This document shows, in pieces, positions 42,157-51,278 of a DNA stretch of 64,000 nt. The number at the start of each line of letters is the position of its first letter. The stretch's first letter is position 1. Origin of the DNA: JAJXXT01 sp963764465 (lineage in GTDB: Bacteria > Pseudomonadota > Alphaproteobacteria > Acetobacterales > Acetobacteraceae). The position numbers and the translations under genes are program-made. Location: positions 186,001-250,000 of the forward strand of contig CAVXSO010000002.1 of NCBI GenBank assembly GCA_963764465.1. Direction: 5' to 3'. Below the pieces are notes generated by a model. The model did not search any database, was not told where the DNA came from, and worked only from the letters and a program-made list of their open reading frames with translations.

Positions 42157-44700
42157 ATGAACGGCAAGGACGCCCTGTCGCCCACACCCGCGCCCGATGG
42201 GAACGCAGGCGGCGAGTTCGCCTCCCTCGCGCGACTGGCCACGGCGGGCGCGCGCCTCTCGCGCCTGCGCCGGCTGGACGACGGGCTTGGCGAAATCCTC
42301 GCCGCCGCGATCGAGCTGCTGCGCGCGGATATGGGCAGCCTCCAGCTGCTGGACCCGCCGAGCGGGGCGCTGCGGTTCGCCGCCCATGCCGGGTTCAGCC
42401 CGGAGTTCGTCGCGGCGTTCCGTGAGGTGACGGCGCGGGACAGCAGCGCCAGCGGCCGGGCGCTGCGCACCCGCCGGCGCGTCGTCGTCGAGGATGTCGA
42501 GGCCGATCCGGAACTCGCCTCCCACCTGGCGGTGATGCGCGCGGCCGGCGTGCGCGCGGTGCAGTCCACGCCGCTGCTGCGCCGGGACGGGCGGCCGGTG
42601 GGCGTGCTCTCCACCCATTTCCGCGCGCCGCGCCCGCTCTCGAAACAGGAGGGCCGGGTGCTCGACGTCCATGCCCGCCTGGCCGCGGACTTCCTGGAGC
42701 TGCTGGAGGCGGACGAGGCGGCGCGACGCGATGCCGAGCGCATGCGCATGGCGCTGGACGCGGCGCGCGCCGGCTTCTGGGAGCGGCGGCTCGACACCGG
42801 GGAAGCGATCCTCTCGGACGCCACGCTGGCGTTGCATGGGTTGCCGCCAGGCGCCGCCAGGCTGACGCAGGAGCAGGCCTACCGCACGATGCTGGCGGAG
42901 GACAGGCCGCTGGTGGAGGCCGCCGTCCGCCGCGCGATCGAGTCCGGCGAGCCGCTGCTGGTGGAGTATCGCTGCCTGCACCCGGACGGCTCCATCCACT
43001 GGATCGAGGCGCAGGGCCAGCTTTCGGAAATGGACGGGCACCAGAGCATGATCGGTGTCGTCCGCGACGTCACCAGGCGGCGGGAGACGCGGAAGCAGGC
43101 GCAGGCAAACCGCATGATGCTGGAGGCGGCGCTGGCCAGCATGACGGACGCGGTCTTCATCTGCGACACGACGGGCCGGCTGGCGTTGTTCAACGACGCC
43201 TTCGCCAGCTTCCACCGCTACCCGGACAAGGCGTCCTGCGCCCAGACGCTCGCCGAATACCGGGAGATGTTCGAGCTCGAGCTGCCGGGCGGGGAGGTCG
43301 CGGGGCTCGAACAATGGCCGGTGCCACGCGCCCTCGCGGGCGAAACCGCGACGGACCAGGAATACCGCCTGCGCCGCCGCGACACCGGGGAGGCGTGGCT
43401 CGCGAGCTACAACCTCGCCCCCGTGCGGGACGCCGCGGGCGGGATCGTGGGCGCGGTGATCGTCGGGCGCGATATCACCGAGCAGCGGCAGACGGAACTC
43501 GCCTACCACCAGGCGCAGAAGCTGGAGGCGGTGGCCGCCGTCACCGGGGGCTTGGCGCACGACTTCAACAACCTGCTCTCCGTCATCACGCTCAACCTCG
43601 GCTTCGCGCTGCGCACCATGGATGAGGCGGACGCCACCCGCCCGATGCTGCAGCAGGCGATGGAGGCGGCCTATCGAGGGGCGGACCTCATCCGCTCGCT
43701 GCTCGCCTTCGCGCGCCGCCAGCCGTTGCAGCCCTCGCGCCTCGTGGTGAACGACCTCGTCGCCAACATGGCGCGGCTGATGGGCCGCGTGCTGCGCCAG
43801 GACATTGCGGTCACCACGCGGCTCGCGCCCGCGCTGTGGCCGGCGGTGGTGGACCCGGCGCAGCTAGAGGCGGCACTGATGAACCTCGCCACCAACGCGC
43901 GCGACGCGATGCCGGCGGGCGGGCGCCTCACCATCGCCACCGCCAACCGCACGCTGGAGCGCCCGGAGGAGACGGCGAACGGGGCGATGGCGCCGCCGGG
44001 CGAGTATGTCGAGGTGGCAATCGAGGATACCGGCACCGGCATGACGCCGGCGGTGCTGGAGCGGGCGTTCGACCCGTTCTTCAGCACCAAGCAGGCGGGG
44101 CTGGGCAGCGGGCTGGGGCTCAGCTCCGTGCTGGGGTTCGTGCGGCAGTCAGGCGGGCATGTCATCGCCCGCAGCGCGCCGGGGCGGGGCACGGCGATGC
44201 GGCTGCTGCTGCCGCGCGCCACGGAGGCGGCGGAGCCGTCCCGGATGGCGCCGGGCGCGCGGGCGGAGCGCGGCCAGGGCCAGACGGTGCTGGTGGTGGA
44301 GGACAACGCCAGCGTGCGCCAGGCGGTGACGGCGCAACTGCGCCACATCGGCTACCGTACGCTGGAGGCGAAAGCGGCGCGCGAGGCGCTGGAGATCGCC
44401 GCCGCCGAGCCTGTGGACCTGGTGTTCAGTGACGTGGTGATGCCGGGGGGCATGAGCGGCTTCGGGCTCGCCAAGGCGCTGAGGGAGCGCGCGGCGCAGG
44501 AGGGGCGGGCCCCGGTGCGGATCCTGCTGACCACGGGCCATGCCGAGGAGGACGAGGGTTTTTCCGCCGATATGGCAGAGGGCGCGGGGAAGGAACGGAT
44601 CCTGCGCAAGCCGTTCGACTTCGACAGCCTCGCCGCCGCCATCCGCGACGCGCTGCGGCAGGCCGTGCCGCGGAGCCGCCGGCGGGCAAGGCGCGGCTGA
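42157..44700 (+). CDS. Hybrid sensor histidine kinase/response regulator
   Basis: The protein has 847 residues from the ATG at 42157, preceded by GGGGGG; a TTG at 42055 is an alternative. There is no membrane segment, so the sensing is cytoplasmic. Domains: GAF at about residues 20-185, a PAS/PAC unit (FWERRLDTGEAILSD to MIGVVRDVTRRR), a second PAS unit ending IVGRDITEQR, a histidine-kinase core with His468 in GGLAHDFNNLLSV and the ATPase boxes NLATNARDAMPAG, DTGTGM and GLGSGLGLSSV, then a receiver with Asp759 in DLVFSDVVMPG. Phosphate would move from His468 to Asp759. The signal is not known and no cognate output gene is adjacent. Confidence 0.93.
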   Translation: MNGKDALSPTPAPDGNAGGEFASLARLATAGARLSRLRRLDDGLGEILAAAIELLRADMGSLQLLDPPSGALRFAAHAGFSPEFVAAFREVTARDSSASGRALRTRRRVVVEDVEADPELASHLAVMRAAGVRAVQSTPLLRRDGRPVGVLSTHFRAPRPLSKQEGRVLDVHARLAADFLELLEADEAARRDAERMRMALDAARAGFWERRLDTGEAILSDATLALHGLPPGAARLTQEQAYRTMLAEDRPLVEAAVRRAIESGEPLLVEYRCLHPDGSIHWIEAQGQLSEMDGHQSMIGVVRDVTRRRETRKQAQANRMMLEAALASMTDAVFICDTTGRLALFNDAFASFHRYPDKASCAQTLAEYREMFELELPGGEVAGLEQWPVPRALAGETATDQEYRLRRRDTGEAWLASYNLAPVRDAAGGIVGAVIVGRDITEQRQTELAYHQAQKLEAVAAVTGGLAHDFNNLLSVITLNLGFALRTMDEADATRPMLQQAMEAAYRGADLIRSLLAFARRQPLQPSRLVVNDLVANMARLMGRVLRQDIAVTTRLAPALWPAVVDPAQLEAALMNLATNARDAMPAGGRLTIATANRTLERPEETANGAMAPPGEYVEVAIEDTGTGMTPAVLERAFDPFFSTKQAGLGSGLGLSSVLGFVRQSGGHVIARSAPGRGTAMRLLLPRATEAAEPSRMAPGARAERGQGQTVLVVEDNASVRQAVTAQLRHIGYRTLEAKAAREALEIAAAEPVDLVFSDVVMPGGMSGFGLAKALRERAAQEGRAPVRILLTTGHAEEDEGFSADMAEGAGKERILRKPFDFDSLAAAIRDALRQAVPRSRRRARRG

Positions 44701-44705
44701 GCGGA

Positions 44706-44722
44706 GCCCGGCGAGCCCGGGC
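44706..44722 (+). terminator. Possible terminator after the histidine kinase gene
   Basis: GCCCGG, loop CGAGC and CCGGGC form a 6-bp stem, followed by ATCTTTATT. It is weaker than the other terminators in the window. The gap 44723-44989 carries no recognised gene and probably holds the promoter of the PEP-CTERM gene. Confidence 0.4.
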
Positions 44723-44989
44723 CGCGCTCAATCTTTATTAACGAGACGATAGTGTAATTTTGAGTCATCGCTCGCGGCATCACGCGCCCGCGTGGATGCC
44801 ACCGGGCAGCTCGTCAAAACGACGCCGCGGCGCGAACCGAATTGTGAGGCCGCCGTCGCCATGCCAATTTCCTGTCATTGTCTCCCCGGCGAAGCCCGGG
44901 GCGGGCACCCGTCGCCGCGCGCCGCCGCAGCGGGTGTGTCCGCCGCGGGTGCTCGCGGCACGCGCACCCGCGTCGCGGGTCTCTGAGCC

Positions 44990-45628
44990 GTGCCCTGGGT
45001 CTGCCTGCCGATCGGACGTATCCGGCACCTGGCGCCGGTGGCGTTCGCGGCGCTGGTCGCCGCCCATCCGATCCCGGCCGGGGAGGCGTGCCATTGCACG
45101 GGCACCCGCCTCGCCTGGGTGCCAGACACCCACGCTCCCTCCGGCACGCAGGCGGCGCACGCGCCGAAGGATCCCGGGGTGTCGGATCCGGGTGCGCAGG
45201 GTCCGGTTGCGCAGGATCCGGGCACGGCGGACGTTCCCGTCGCCTGGGTCCCGGGCGCCTGGGGCTACCACGGGCCGGACTGGACGCCGCCCGTCACGTT
45301 TCAGCCTGGCCAGGGGCCCGGTCTCAATGGCGGGTGGCCCTATGGAGGCTGGCCGTATGGCGGGGGCGTACCGAAAGGCGGAGGCCCGGGTGCCGATCCG
45401 GGCCGTGCGGGGCCGGGGCAGCCGCCCTCCGGCGGCCCGCCCGCCGGCAAACCGCCGTCCGCGCCCCGCCCGGTGCCGGAACCCGCGAGCGGCGCGGTGC
45501 TGGCGTTCGCGCTGGCCGCGCTGGCGATGCTGCGCGTAACCCACTCGCTGCCCGGTACACGCCGTGGCCGGCACGGAAAGGCGGATCGGTCGCCTGGTTG
45601 CTTGCCTCGCGACACAACTCTCGACTGA
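44990..45628 (+). CDS. Second PEP-CTERM-like secreted protein
   Basis: The protein has 212 residues from a GTG at 44990. A signal peptide (HLAPVAFAALVAAHPIPAG) is followed by a low-complexity region with four pentapeptides (DPGVS, DPGAQ, GPVAQ, DPGTA) and a Gly/Trp/Tyr/Pro-rich part (GGWPYGGWPYGGG). Near the C-terminus PVPEPASGAVLAFALAALAML fits a PEP-CTERM motif and helix, but a basic tail of about 30 residues (THSLPGTRRGRHGK) follows instead of the short usual tail. The frame could end differently if a base were missing. It is likely exported. Confidence 0.6.
   Translation: MPWVCLPIGRIRHLAPVAFAALVAAHPIPAGEACHCTGTRLAWVPDTHAPSGTQAAHAPKDPGVSDPGAQGPVAQDPGTADVPVAWVPGAWGYHGPDWTPPVTFQPGQGPGLNGGWPYGGWPYGGGVPKGGGPGADPGRAGPGQPPSGGPPAGKPPSAPRPVPEPASGAVLAFALAALAMLRVTHSLPGTRRGRHGKADRSPGCLPRDTTLD
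45170..45229. repeat. 15-nt tandem repeats in the second PEP-CTERM-like gene
   Basis: Four in-frame 15-base units encode DPGVS, DPGAQ, GPVAQ and DPGTA. The second and third units share their last six bases. Confidence 0.85.
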
Positions 45629-45700
45629 AGCGCATCGTCGTACTCAACGCGCCGCATCTCGCTGTCTGGTTGCGCGCTATGAGGAGTAAGCCCGATCGCT

Positions 45701-45777
45701 TGGCGGACCCGACACGATTCGAACGTGCGACCTTTGCCTTCGGAGGGCAACGCTCTATCCAGCTGAGCTACGGGTCC
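45701..45777 (-). tRNA. tRNA-Arg (anticodon CCG)
   Basis: Read on the minus strand, GGACCCG and CGGGTCC pair as the acceptor stem, GCTCAGCTGGATAGAGC is the D arm, TTGCC-CTCCGAA-GGCAA is the anticodon arm with CCG at 34-36, and GTTCGAATC lies in the T arm. CCA is encoded at the 3' end (45701-45703), so the mature 3' end is genomically specified. Confidence 0.95.
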
Positions 45778-45788
45778 GTGCGGCCTGA

Positions 45789-46856
45789 CTAACCGAAAAC
45801 ACGGCTCCCCGGAAGCCCGGTTTCGGACTGGACTTGATTGTCCGCCATGAAGGCGGCTGCCGCTGACTCGCCGGACAGGGTGGCCTGGGGGTTGCCGAGC
45901 CAGGCGATGATGTCGCCGATCGGCTTCGCCCGACCGAGGTCCCGCAGCAGCAGGTGCCAGCCATGCGGATAGTAGCAGAACTCCGCCACGCCCCTGGGCA
46001 CCGAGCGCCAGGCCGCCAGCATCGCCTGCTTCGGCACCAGTTCGTCGTGCGCGCCATAGAGGAACAGCGCCGGCGCGGGCAAGCGTGCCGCCGCCCGCAG
46101 CGCCCGGCCCATGAGATTCACCAGCCCTGCCAGAGTGCCGAAACGGCTGTTGCGGATGGTGAGCGGGTCGTTGAACAACGCCGCCAGGGCGGCGTTGTCG
46201 TCCGAGGCGCGAATCGGCACGGGAGAGCGGCTCGCCGACGCCCAGGGCACGATGTGGCGCATCCCCCATAGGCCGGCGCGCATGAACAGGTTCATCAGCT
46301 GCTCACCCCATACGGCGGGGGCGGAGAGCACCAGGGGCGTGCGGGGCGCGAACAGCCCGCGCGCGGCCGCGACCATGGCCACGGCCCCCCCCATGCTCTC
46401 GCCCATCACCGCGAACCTGGCCATGGGGTACCGCGCGGCGACGAGGCGGGCCATTGCGGCGGCGTCCGAGACCATCGTCTCGGTGCCCGCCCACAGGCCG
46501 CGCCCGGGGGCTTGCCCAAATCCGCGCTGGTCAGGGGCGACGATGCCGATATCGGCCTTCATGAACTCGGGCGCGGGGATGTCCCATGCGTCGCGGCTGT
46601 CGTTGTAGCCGTGCAGCGCCAGCACCACGGTCGTCGGCTGCGGCGGCATCCAGACACGGTAGGGCAGCACCGCGCCGTCGGCCATGACGAAGCGTCCATC
46701 CTCGGCGAACGCGCCCCGCATCTCCGGCGCGCGCACCGCGGGGCCCGCGGGCGCGCGCTCGGCGGCACAGCCCGCCAGCGCGCCCGCCAGCAGCACCCGC
46801 CTCGACACGCCCGATTTCTGCCGCGCGTTGGAAACCACGATACGTCCCGCTAACAT
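45789..46856 (-). CDS. Alpha/beta hydrolase (monoacylglycerol lipase-like), probable lipoprotein
   Basis: The protein has 355 residues from the ATG at 46856. VSRRVLLAGALAGCAAE is a lipoprotein signal, with a lipobox LAGC. The fold is complete: VVLALHGYNDSRDAWD for the oxyanion hole, GESMGGAVAMVAA with the nucleophile Ser, FLYGAHDELVP with Asp and HGWHLLLRDLG with His, so the triad is intact. Similar proteins hydrolyse short lipids or lysophospholipids, and this one would act at the envelope. Divergent transcription relative to the zf-CHCC gene leaves only 31 bases between the starts. A frame to 47000 is antisense to the zf-CHCC gene. Confidence 0.88.
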   Translation of the reverse strand: MLAGRIVVSNARQKSGVSRRVLLAGALAGCAAERAPAGPAVRAPEMRGAFAEDGRFVMADGAVLPYRVWMPPQPTTVVLALHGYNDSRDAWDIPAPEFMKADIGIVAPDQRGFGQAPGRGLWAGTETMVSDAAAMARLVAARYPMARFAVMGESMGGAVAMVAAARGLFAPRTPLVLSAPAVWGEQLMNLFMRAGLWGMRHIVPWASASRSPVPIRASDDNAALAALFNDPLTIRNSRFGTLAGLVNLMGRALRAAARLPAPALFLYGAHDELVPKQAMLAAWRSVPRGVAEFCYYPHGWHLLLRDLGRAKPIGDIIAWLGNPQATLSGESAAAAFMADNQVQSETGLPGSRVFG

Positions 46857-46887
46857 GGGTCGGCGTCCATCCCAAACACAGGTTGTC

Positions 46888-47076
46888 ATGTCCGCCACCA
46901 CCGATCTCGACGAGACCGCACCGATCATCGTGCATGAGCGCAGTGTGCCCTGCGACGGCGGCGACGACCCTCTCGGCCACCCGCGTGTCTGGTTGCGCAT
47001 CGCGGACGGCGAGGTGGTCTGCCCCTACTGCTCGCGCCGCTACGTGCTCGAGGGCGAGGGGCACGATGCACATTGA
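46888..47076 (+). CDS. Zinc-finger CHCC domain protein
   Basis: The protein has 62 residues from the ATG at 46888. The metal ligands are Cys and His in SVPCDGGDDPLGHPRVWL and the CPYC pair, giving the CHCC set of zf-CHCC (PF10276). The family includes the complex I subunit NDUFS6, and free-standing bacterial members may bind zinc in respiratory complex assembly. It overlaps the polA start by a few bases (TTGA at 47073), so it is translated just before polA. Its small size and strong motif make it reliable. Confidence 0.88.
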   Translation: MSATTDLDETAPIIVHERSVPCDGGDDPLGHPRVWLRIADGEVVCPYCSRRYVLEGEGHDAH

Positions 47077-49873
47077 GCGCGCCGGAGGCACGACAAAGGT
47101 TGAGTAAGGGGCCAAAGCTCGTCCTGGTCGACGGCTCGGGCTTCATCTTCCGCGCCTTCCATGCGCTGCCGCCGATGACGCGGCCGGACGGCACGCCGGT
47201 GAACGCCGTGTTCGGCTTCACCAACATGCTTTCCCGGCTGATCCGCGAGCACGCCGGCACGCATCTCGCGGTGATTTTCGACGCGGGGCGGCACACGTTC
47301 CGCAACCGGCTCTATCCCGCGTACAAGGCGCACCGGCCGGAGCCGCCGGAGGAGCTGATCCCGCAATTCGCGCTGGTGCGGGAGGCGACGCGCGCCTTCG
47401 GCCTGCCGGCGATCGAGGTGCCGGACTGGGAGGCTGATGACCTGATTGCCTCCTACGCCGCGGCGGCGGTGGCGGCGGGCGGGGAGGCGCTGATCGTCTC
47501 CTCCGACAAGGACCTGATGCAGCTGATCCGGCCCGGCATTGCCATGCAGGACCCGCTGAAGCAGAAGTCGATCGGGCCCGGGGACGTCGTCGAGAAATTC
47601 GGCGTGCCGCCCGAGAAGCTGATCGACGCGCAGGCGCTGATGGGCGATGCCGTGGACAACGTGCCCGGCGTGAAGGGCATCGGGCCCAAGGGGGCGGCGA
47701 AGCTGATCGCGGAATACGGTGACCTGGACGCCATTCTCGCGGCGGCACCGGCCATGAAGCCGTCCAAGCAGCGCGACGCGCTGATCGAGCATGCGGAGGC
47801 CGCGCGCATCTCCCGCGAGCTGGTGACGCTGCGCGCCGATGCGCCGCTGCCGACGCCGATCGATGACCTCGCCGCGCGCGAGCCGGACGCGGGGAAGCTG
47901 GCGACCTTCCTCGCCGGGCAGGGGTTCCGCAGCACGCTGGCTCGGCTGGGGCTGGAGGCGCCGGCGGCCGCGGCACCCGCGACGCAGCCGGGCAGCGCGC
48001 AGCAGGGCGCCACGCAACCGGGCCCCACCCAGTCGAGCCTCGACCTTGCGCCGCCGGCGGCGGCTGAGGGCTTCGGCTCCTACGTGACGGTGACGACGGA
48101 GGAGGAGCTTTCCGCCTGGATCGCGGAGGCGCGCGCCGCAGGCGTGGTGGCGGTGGACACGGAGACGGACGGGCTCGATGCGTTGCGGGCCACGCTCACG
48201 GGTTTCTCGCTCGCGGTGGCGCCGGGACGGGCCTGCTACGTGCCGCTGCGCCATGCGGCGGCGGCGCAACTGGCGCCGGACGCGGCGCTGCGCCTGCTGG
48301 CGCCACTGCTGGCGGAACCTTCCGTGCTGAAGGTGCTGCAGAACGCAAAGTTCGACCTCGCGGTACTGGACCGTTCCGGAATCGAAACGATTTCGCCGAT
48401 TGACGACACGATGCTGGTCTCCTTCGTGATGGAGGCGGGCGCGCACGGGCATGGCATGGACGAGCTCTCGCAGCTGCATCTCGGTCACGCACCGATCAGC
48501 TATGACAGCGTGACGGGCACCGGGCGCAACCGCATCCCCTTCGCCGAGGTGCCGCTCGACCGGGCGACGGCGTATGCGGCGGAGGACGCGGACGTGACGT
48601 TGCGGCTGTGGCACGTGCTGCGGCCGCGGTTGCGCGAGGCGAAGGCGCTCGACCTCTACGAGAGCATCGAGCGGCGGCTGATACCGGTGCTGCTGGCGAT
48701 GGAGCAGGCTGGCATCATGGTGGACGCGGACGACCTGCGCGCCATGAGCCAGGATTTTGCCGGGCGCATGGCGGTGATGGAGAAGGACATCCATCGCCTG
48801 GCCGGCGAGGCGTTCAACGTCGCGAGCGCCAAGCAGCTCGGCGAGATCCTGTTCGACCGGATGGGGCTGCCTGGCGGCAAGCGGATGAAGACGGGGGCGT
48901 GGGGTACGGATGCCTCCGTGCTGCAGACGCTCGCCGAGCAGGGGCACGAGCTGCCCGTGCGCGTGCTGGAGTGGCGGCAGCTGGCGAAGCTGAAATCCAC
49001 CTACGCGGATGCGCTGGTGGAGCAGATCAACCCGGAGACGGGGCGCGTGCACACCAGCTACGCGATGGCGATCGCGAGCACGGGCCGGCTTTCCTCGACG
49101 GACCCCAACCTGCAGAACATTCCCGTGCGCACGGAGGAAGGGACGCGCATCCGCAGGGCTTTCATCGCCGCACCGGGATGCGTGCTCGTCAGCGCCGATT
49201 ATTCACAGATCGAACTGAGGCTGCTGGCGCATGTCGCGGACATTCCGGCGCTGAAGGAGAGTTTCGCCAAGGGCGAGGACATCCATGCGCGCACCGCCTC
49301 CGAGGTTTTCGGTGTGCCGATGGAGGGGATGGACTCGATGACGCGAAGGCGCGCCAAGGCGATCAATTTCGGGATTATCTACGGCATTTCCGGCTTCGGG
49401 CTCGGGCGGCAGCTGGGCATCGAGCCGGGCGAGGCGCGGGCCTATATCGACGCCTACTTCAAGCGCTACCCCGGCATCCGCGGCTACATGGACCGCACGC
49501 GCAAGGAGGCGCGCGACAACGGCTTCGTGCTGACGCCGTTTGGCCGCCGCTGCTGGATTTCCGGGATCGCGGACAAGAACCCCGCCCGCCGCTCCTATGC
49601 CGAGCGGCAGGCGATCAACGCACCGCTGCAGGGCGGCGCCGCCGACATCATCAAGCGCGCGATGGTGAAGCTGCCGCGCGCGCTGCGCGAGGCGGGGCTG
49701 CAATCGCGCATGTTGTTGCAGGTGCATGACGAACTTGCTGTTCGAGGTCGCCGGAGGCGGAGGCGGAGAAGCTCGCGGCGCTGGTGCGGGCTGTGATGGA
49801 GGGAGCCGCCGAACTTTCCGTGCCGCTCGTGGTGGAGACGGGCACCGGCCGCAACTGGGCCGAGGCGCACTGA
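47073..49873 (+). CDS. polA: DNA polymerase I, with two one-base insertions near the 3' end
   Basis: The frame starts at a TTG at 47073 overlapping the zf-CHCC stop; TTG at 47101 is another candidate. The 5'-3' exonuclease domain (LVLVDGSGFIFRAFHAL) occupies the first 290 residues, then a linker with pentapeptides and a 3'-5' exonuclease with Asp362 and Glu364 (VAVDTETDG), so proofreading is intact. The polymerase has motif A (Asp709 in SADYSQIELR), motif B RRAKAINFGIIYGIS and motif C (Asp886 in VHDE). After this, extra bases at 49735-49736 (T) and 49749 (C) lead to a false stop at 49796. Without them the end reads LLFEVPEAEAEKLAAL to NWAEAH, stopping at 49873. As polA is normally important for growth, sequencing error is likely. 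Confidence 0.9.
47982..48026. repeat. 15-nt degenerate repeats in the polA linker
   Basis: Three 15-base units encode TQPGS, AQQGA and TQPGP. They lie between the 5'-3' exonuclease and the 3'-5' exonuclease domains. Confidence 0.7.
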
Positions 49874-49883
49874 GACCGCGCGG

Positions 49884-50345
49884 CTAGAGCAGTTTGCGGT
49901 ACATCACGAATCCGGGCCTGTCGGCGACCTGGTTGTAGAGCGCCATGGCGGTGGTGTTGGTTTCGTGGGTGTGCCAGTAGACGCGGCCGGTGCCGGCGTC
50001 GCGCGCCGCGGCGTACACGGCCTCGATCAGGGCGCGGCCCACGCCGCGTCCGCGCGCTTCAGGCGCCGTGAACAGGTCCTGCAGGTAGCACGTGTTTTCC
50101 GCCATCGTCGTCGAGCGGTGGAACAGGTAATGCACGAGGCCCAGCAGCTTCGCGCCGTCGTCGGCGACGAGGCCCCAGACGGGCTCGGCGGGGTTGTGGA
50201 AGCGCTCCCAGGTGCTGCGTGTGATCGCATCGGGCAGCGCGGTCCTGCCCTCGCGACCATAAAAGGCGTTGTAGCCGTGCCAGAGCGGCAGCCAGCGTTC
50301 GTAATCCGCGCGTTCCACGCGACGGATGGTCAGTGCCGTCGTCAT
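49884..50345 (-). CDS. GNAT family N-acetyltransferase
   Basis: The protein has 153 residues from the ATG at 50345 after GGAGACGCGC. TIRRVERADYERWLPLWHGY is the first beta-alpha unit and LQDLFTAPEARGRGVGRALIEAVY contains the R/Q-x-x-G-x-G/A acetyl-CoA loop (RGRGVG). VYWHTHETNTTAMALYNQVADRPGFVMYRK is the standard GNAT end. It acetylates an amine, with acetyl-CoA as donor; the substrate is unknown. It is convergent with polA, with 10 bases between the restored polA stop and its own stop. The upstream frame to 50585 has no domain. Confidence 0.9.
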   Translation of the reverse strand: MTTALTIRRVERADYERWLPLWHGYNAFYGREGRTALPDAITRSTWERFHNPAEPVWGLVADDGAKLLGLVHYLFHRSTTMAENTCYLQDLFTAPEARGRGVGRALIEAVYAAARDAGTGRVYWHTHETNTTAMALYNQVADRPGFVMYRKLL

Positions 50346-50430
50346 GCGCGTCTCCATTGTTGGAGAGCCGATACAATCGCGCCGCGCGGGCCTGGCCAAG
50401 GACCGGATCGGGGCCGGTGCGTCGGTCCAG

Positions 50431-51276
50431 CTACCAGGTGAAGCTCGGCACCGTCGCGACCGGCGCGAGCCCGGCCTCGCGCGCCGCGGCTTCGAGCTTT
50501 GCCGGCTCGGTCCCGAGTTCTTCAAAATGGATACCGCCGAGGACCCAGCACGCGGGCAAGCCAGCGGCGGTGGCGCCGGCGACATCGGTGCGCAACGCGT
50601 CGCCCACGGCGAGCACGCGCGAAACGCCGAGCGCCTGCATCACCACCGGATAGACGGCGGGATCGGGCTTGCCGATGTAGCGGACGGAGCCGCCCATCGC
50701 CTCGTAGTGCTGGCCGAGCGCGCCGGCGCAGAGCACGCGCTTGCCGTCGCGGATCACCTCGAGGTCGGGGTTGGCGCAGATCATCGGCAGGTTGCGGGCC
50801 GCGCAGGCGGAAAGCGTTGGTTCGTAGGGGCCGAGCTCGCTCACCCCGCTCGCGTCATCGGGGCCGGTGTTGACGACGAACGTCGCCTCCGCGGGGCTTT
50901 CCACGCGTGTGAGCGGCAAATGCTCGATGACAGAGAGGTCGCGCGCGGGGCCGAGATGGTAGACGCGGTCACCCAAGGTGCGCAGCCAGGCATCGGGCCG
51001 GTCGCGCAGCGCGAGCCAGGTTGCCTCGCCGCTGGTCAGGATCGCGTCGTAGAGCGAATCCGCGATGCCCATGGCGCGCATCGCCGCCTGGATGACATGG
51101 TTACGCCGCGGCCCGTTCGAGAGCAGCGCGCGGCGCTTGCCGGCGGCACCGAGGCGCATGAGGCAGTCGACCGCGCCGGGATAGGGGCGCACGCCGTCAT
51201 GGATCACACCCCAGAGGTCAAGGATGAAGCCGTCGTAGCGCTGGGCGAGCGGAGCGAAGCCGTCCAGATGTTCCAT
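50431..51276 (-). CDS. HAD-superfamily hydrolase, TIGR01459 type
   Basis: The protein has 281 residues. FILDLWGVIHDGVRPYPGAVD contains motif I with the nucleophile Asp in a WGV form, LLSNGPRRNHVI corresponds to motif II (Ser/Asn), IGKPDPAVYPVVM holds the Lys of motif III, and AVGDALRTDVAGATAAGL is motif IV with GD-xxx-D. The cap is of the C2 type, as in NagD and 4-nitrophenylphosphatase relatives. It is likely a phosphatase on a small metabolite. It begins 2 bases after the pyrD stop, so pyrD and this gene form an operon. Confidence 0.9.
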   Translation of the reverse strand: MEHLDGFAPLAQRYDGFILDLWGVIHDGVRPYPGAVDCLMRLGAAGKRRALLSNGPRRNHVIQAAMRAMGIADSLYDAILTSGEATWLALRDRPDAWLRTLGDRVYHLGPARDLSVIEHLPLTRVESPAEATFVVNTGPDDASGVSELGPYEPTLSACAARNLPMICANPDLEVIRDGKRVLCAGALGQHYEAMGGSVRYIGKPDPAVYPVVMQALGVSRVLAVGDALRTDVAGATAAGLPACWVLGGIHFEELGTEPAKLEAAAREAGLAPVATVPSFTW

Positions 51277-51278
51277 GG

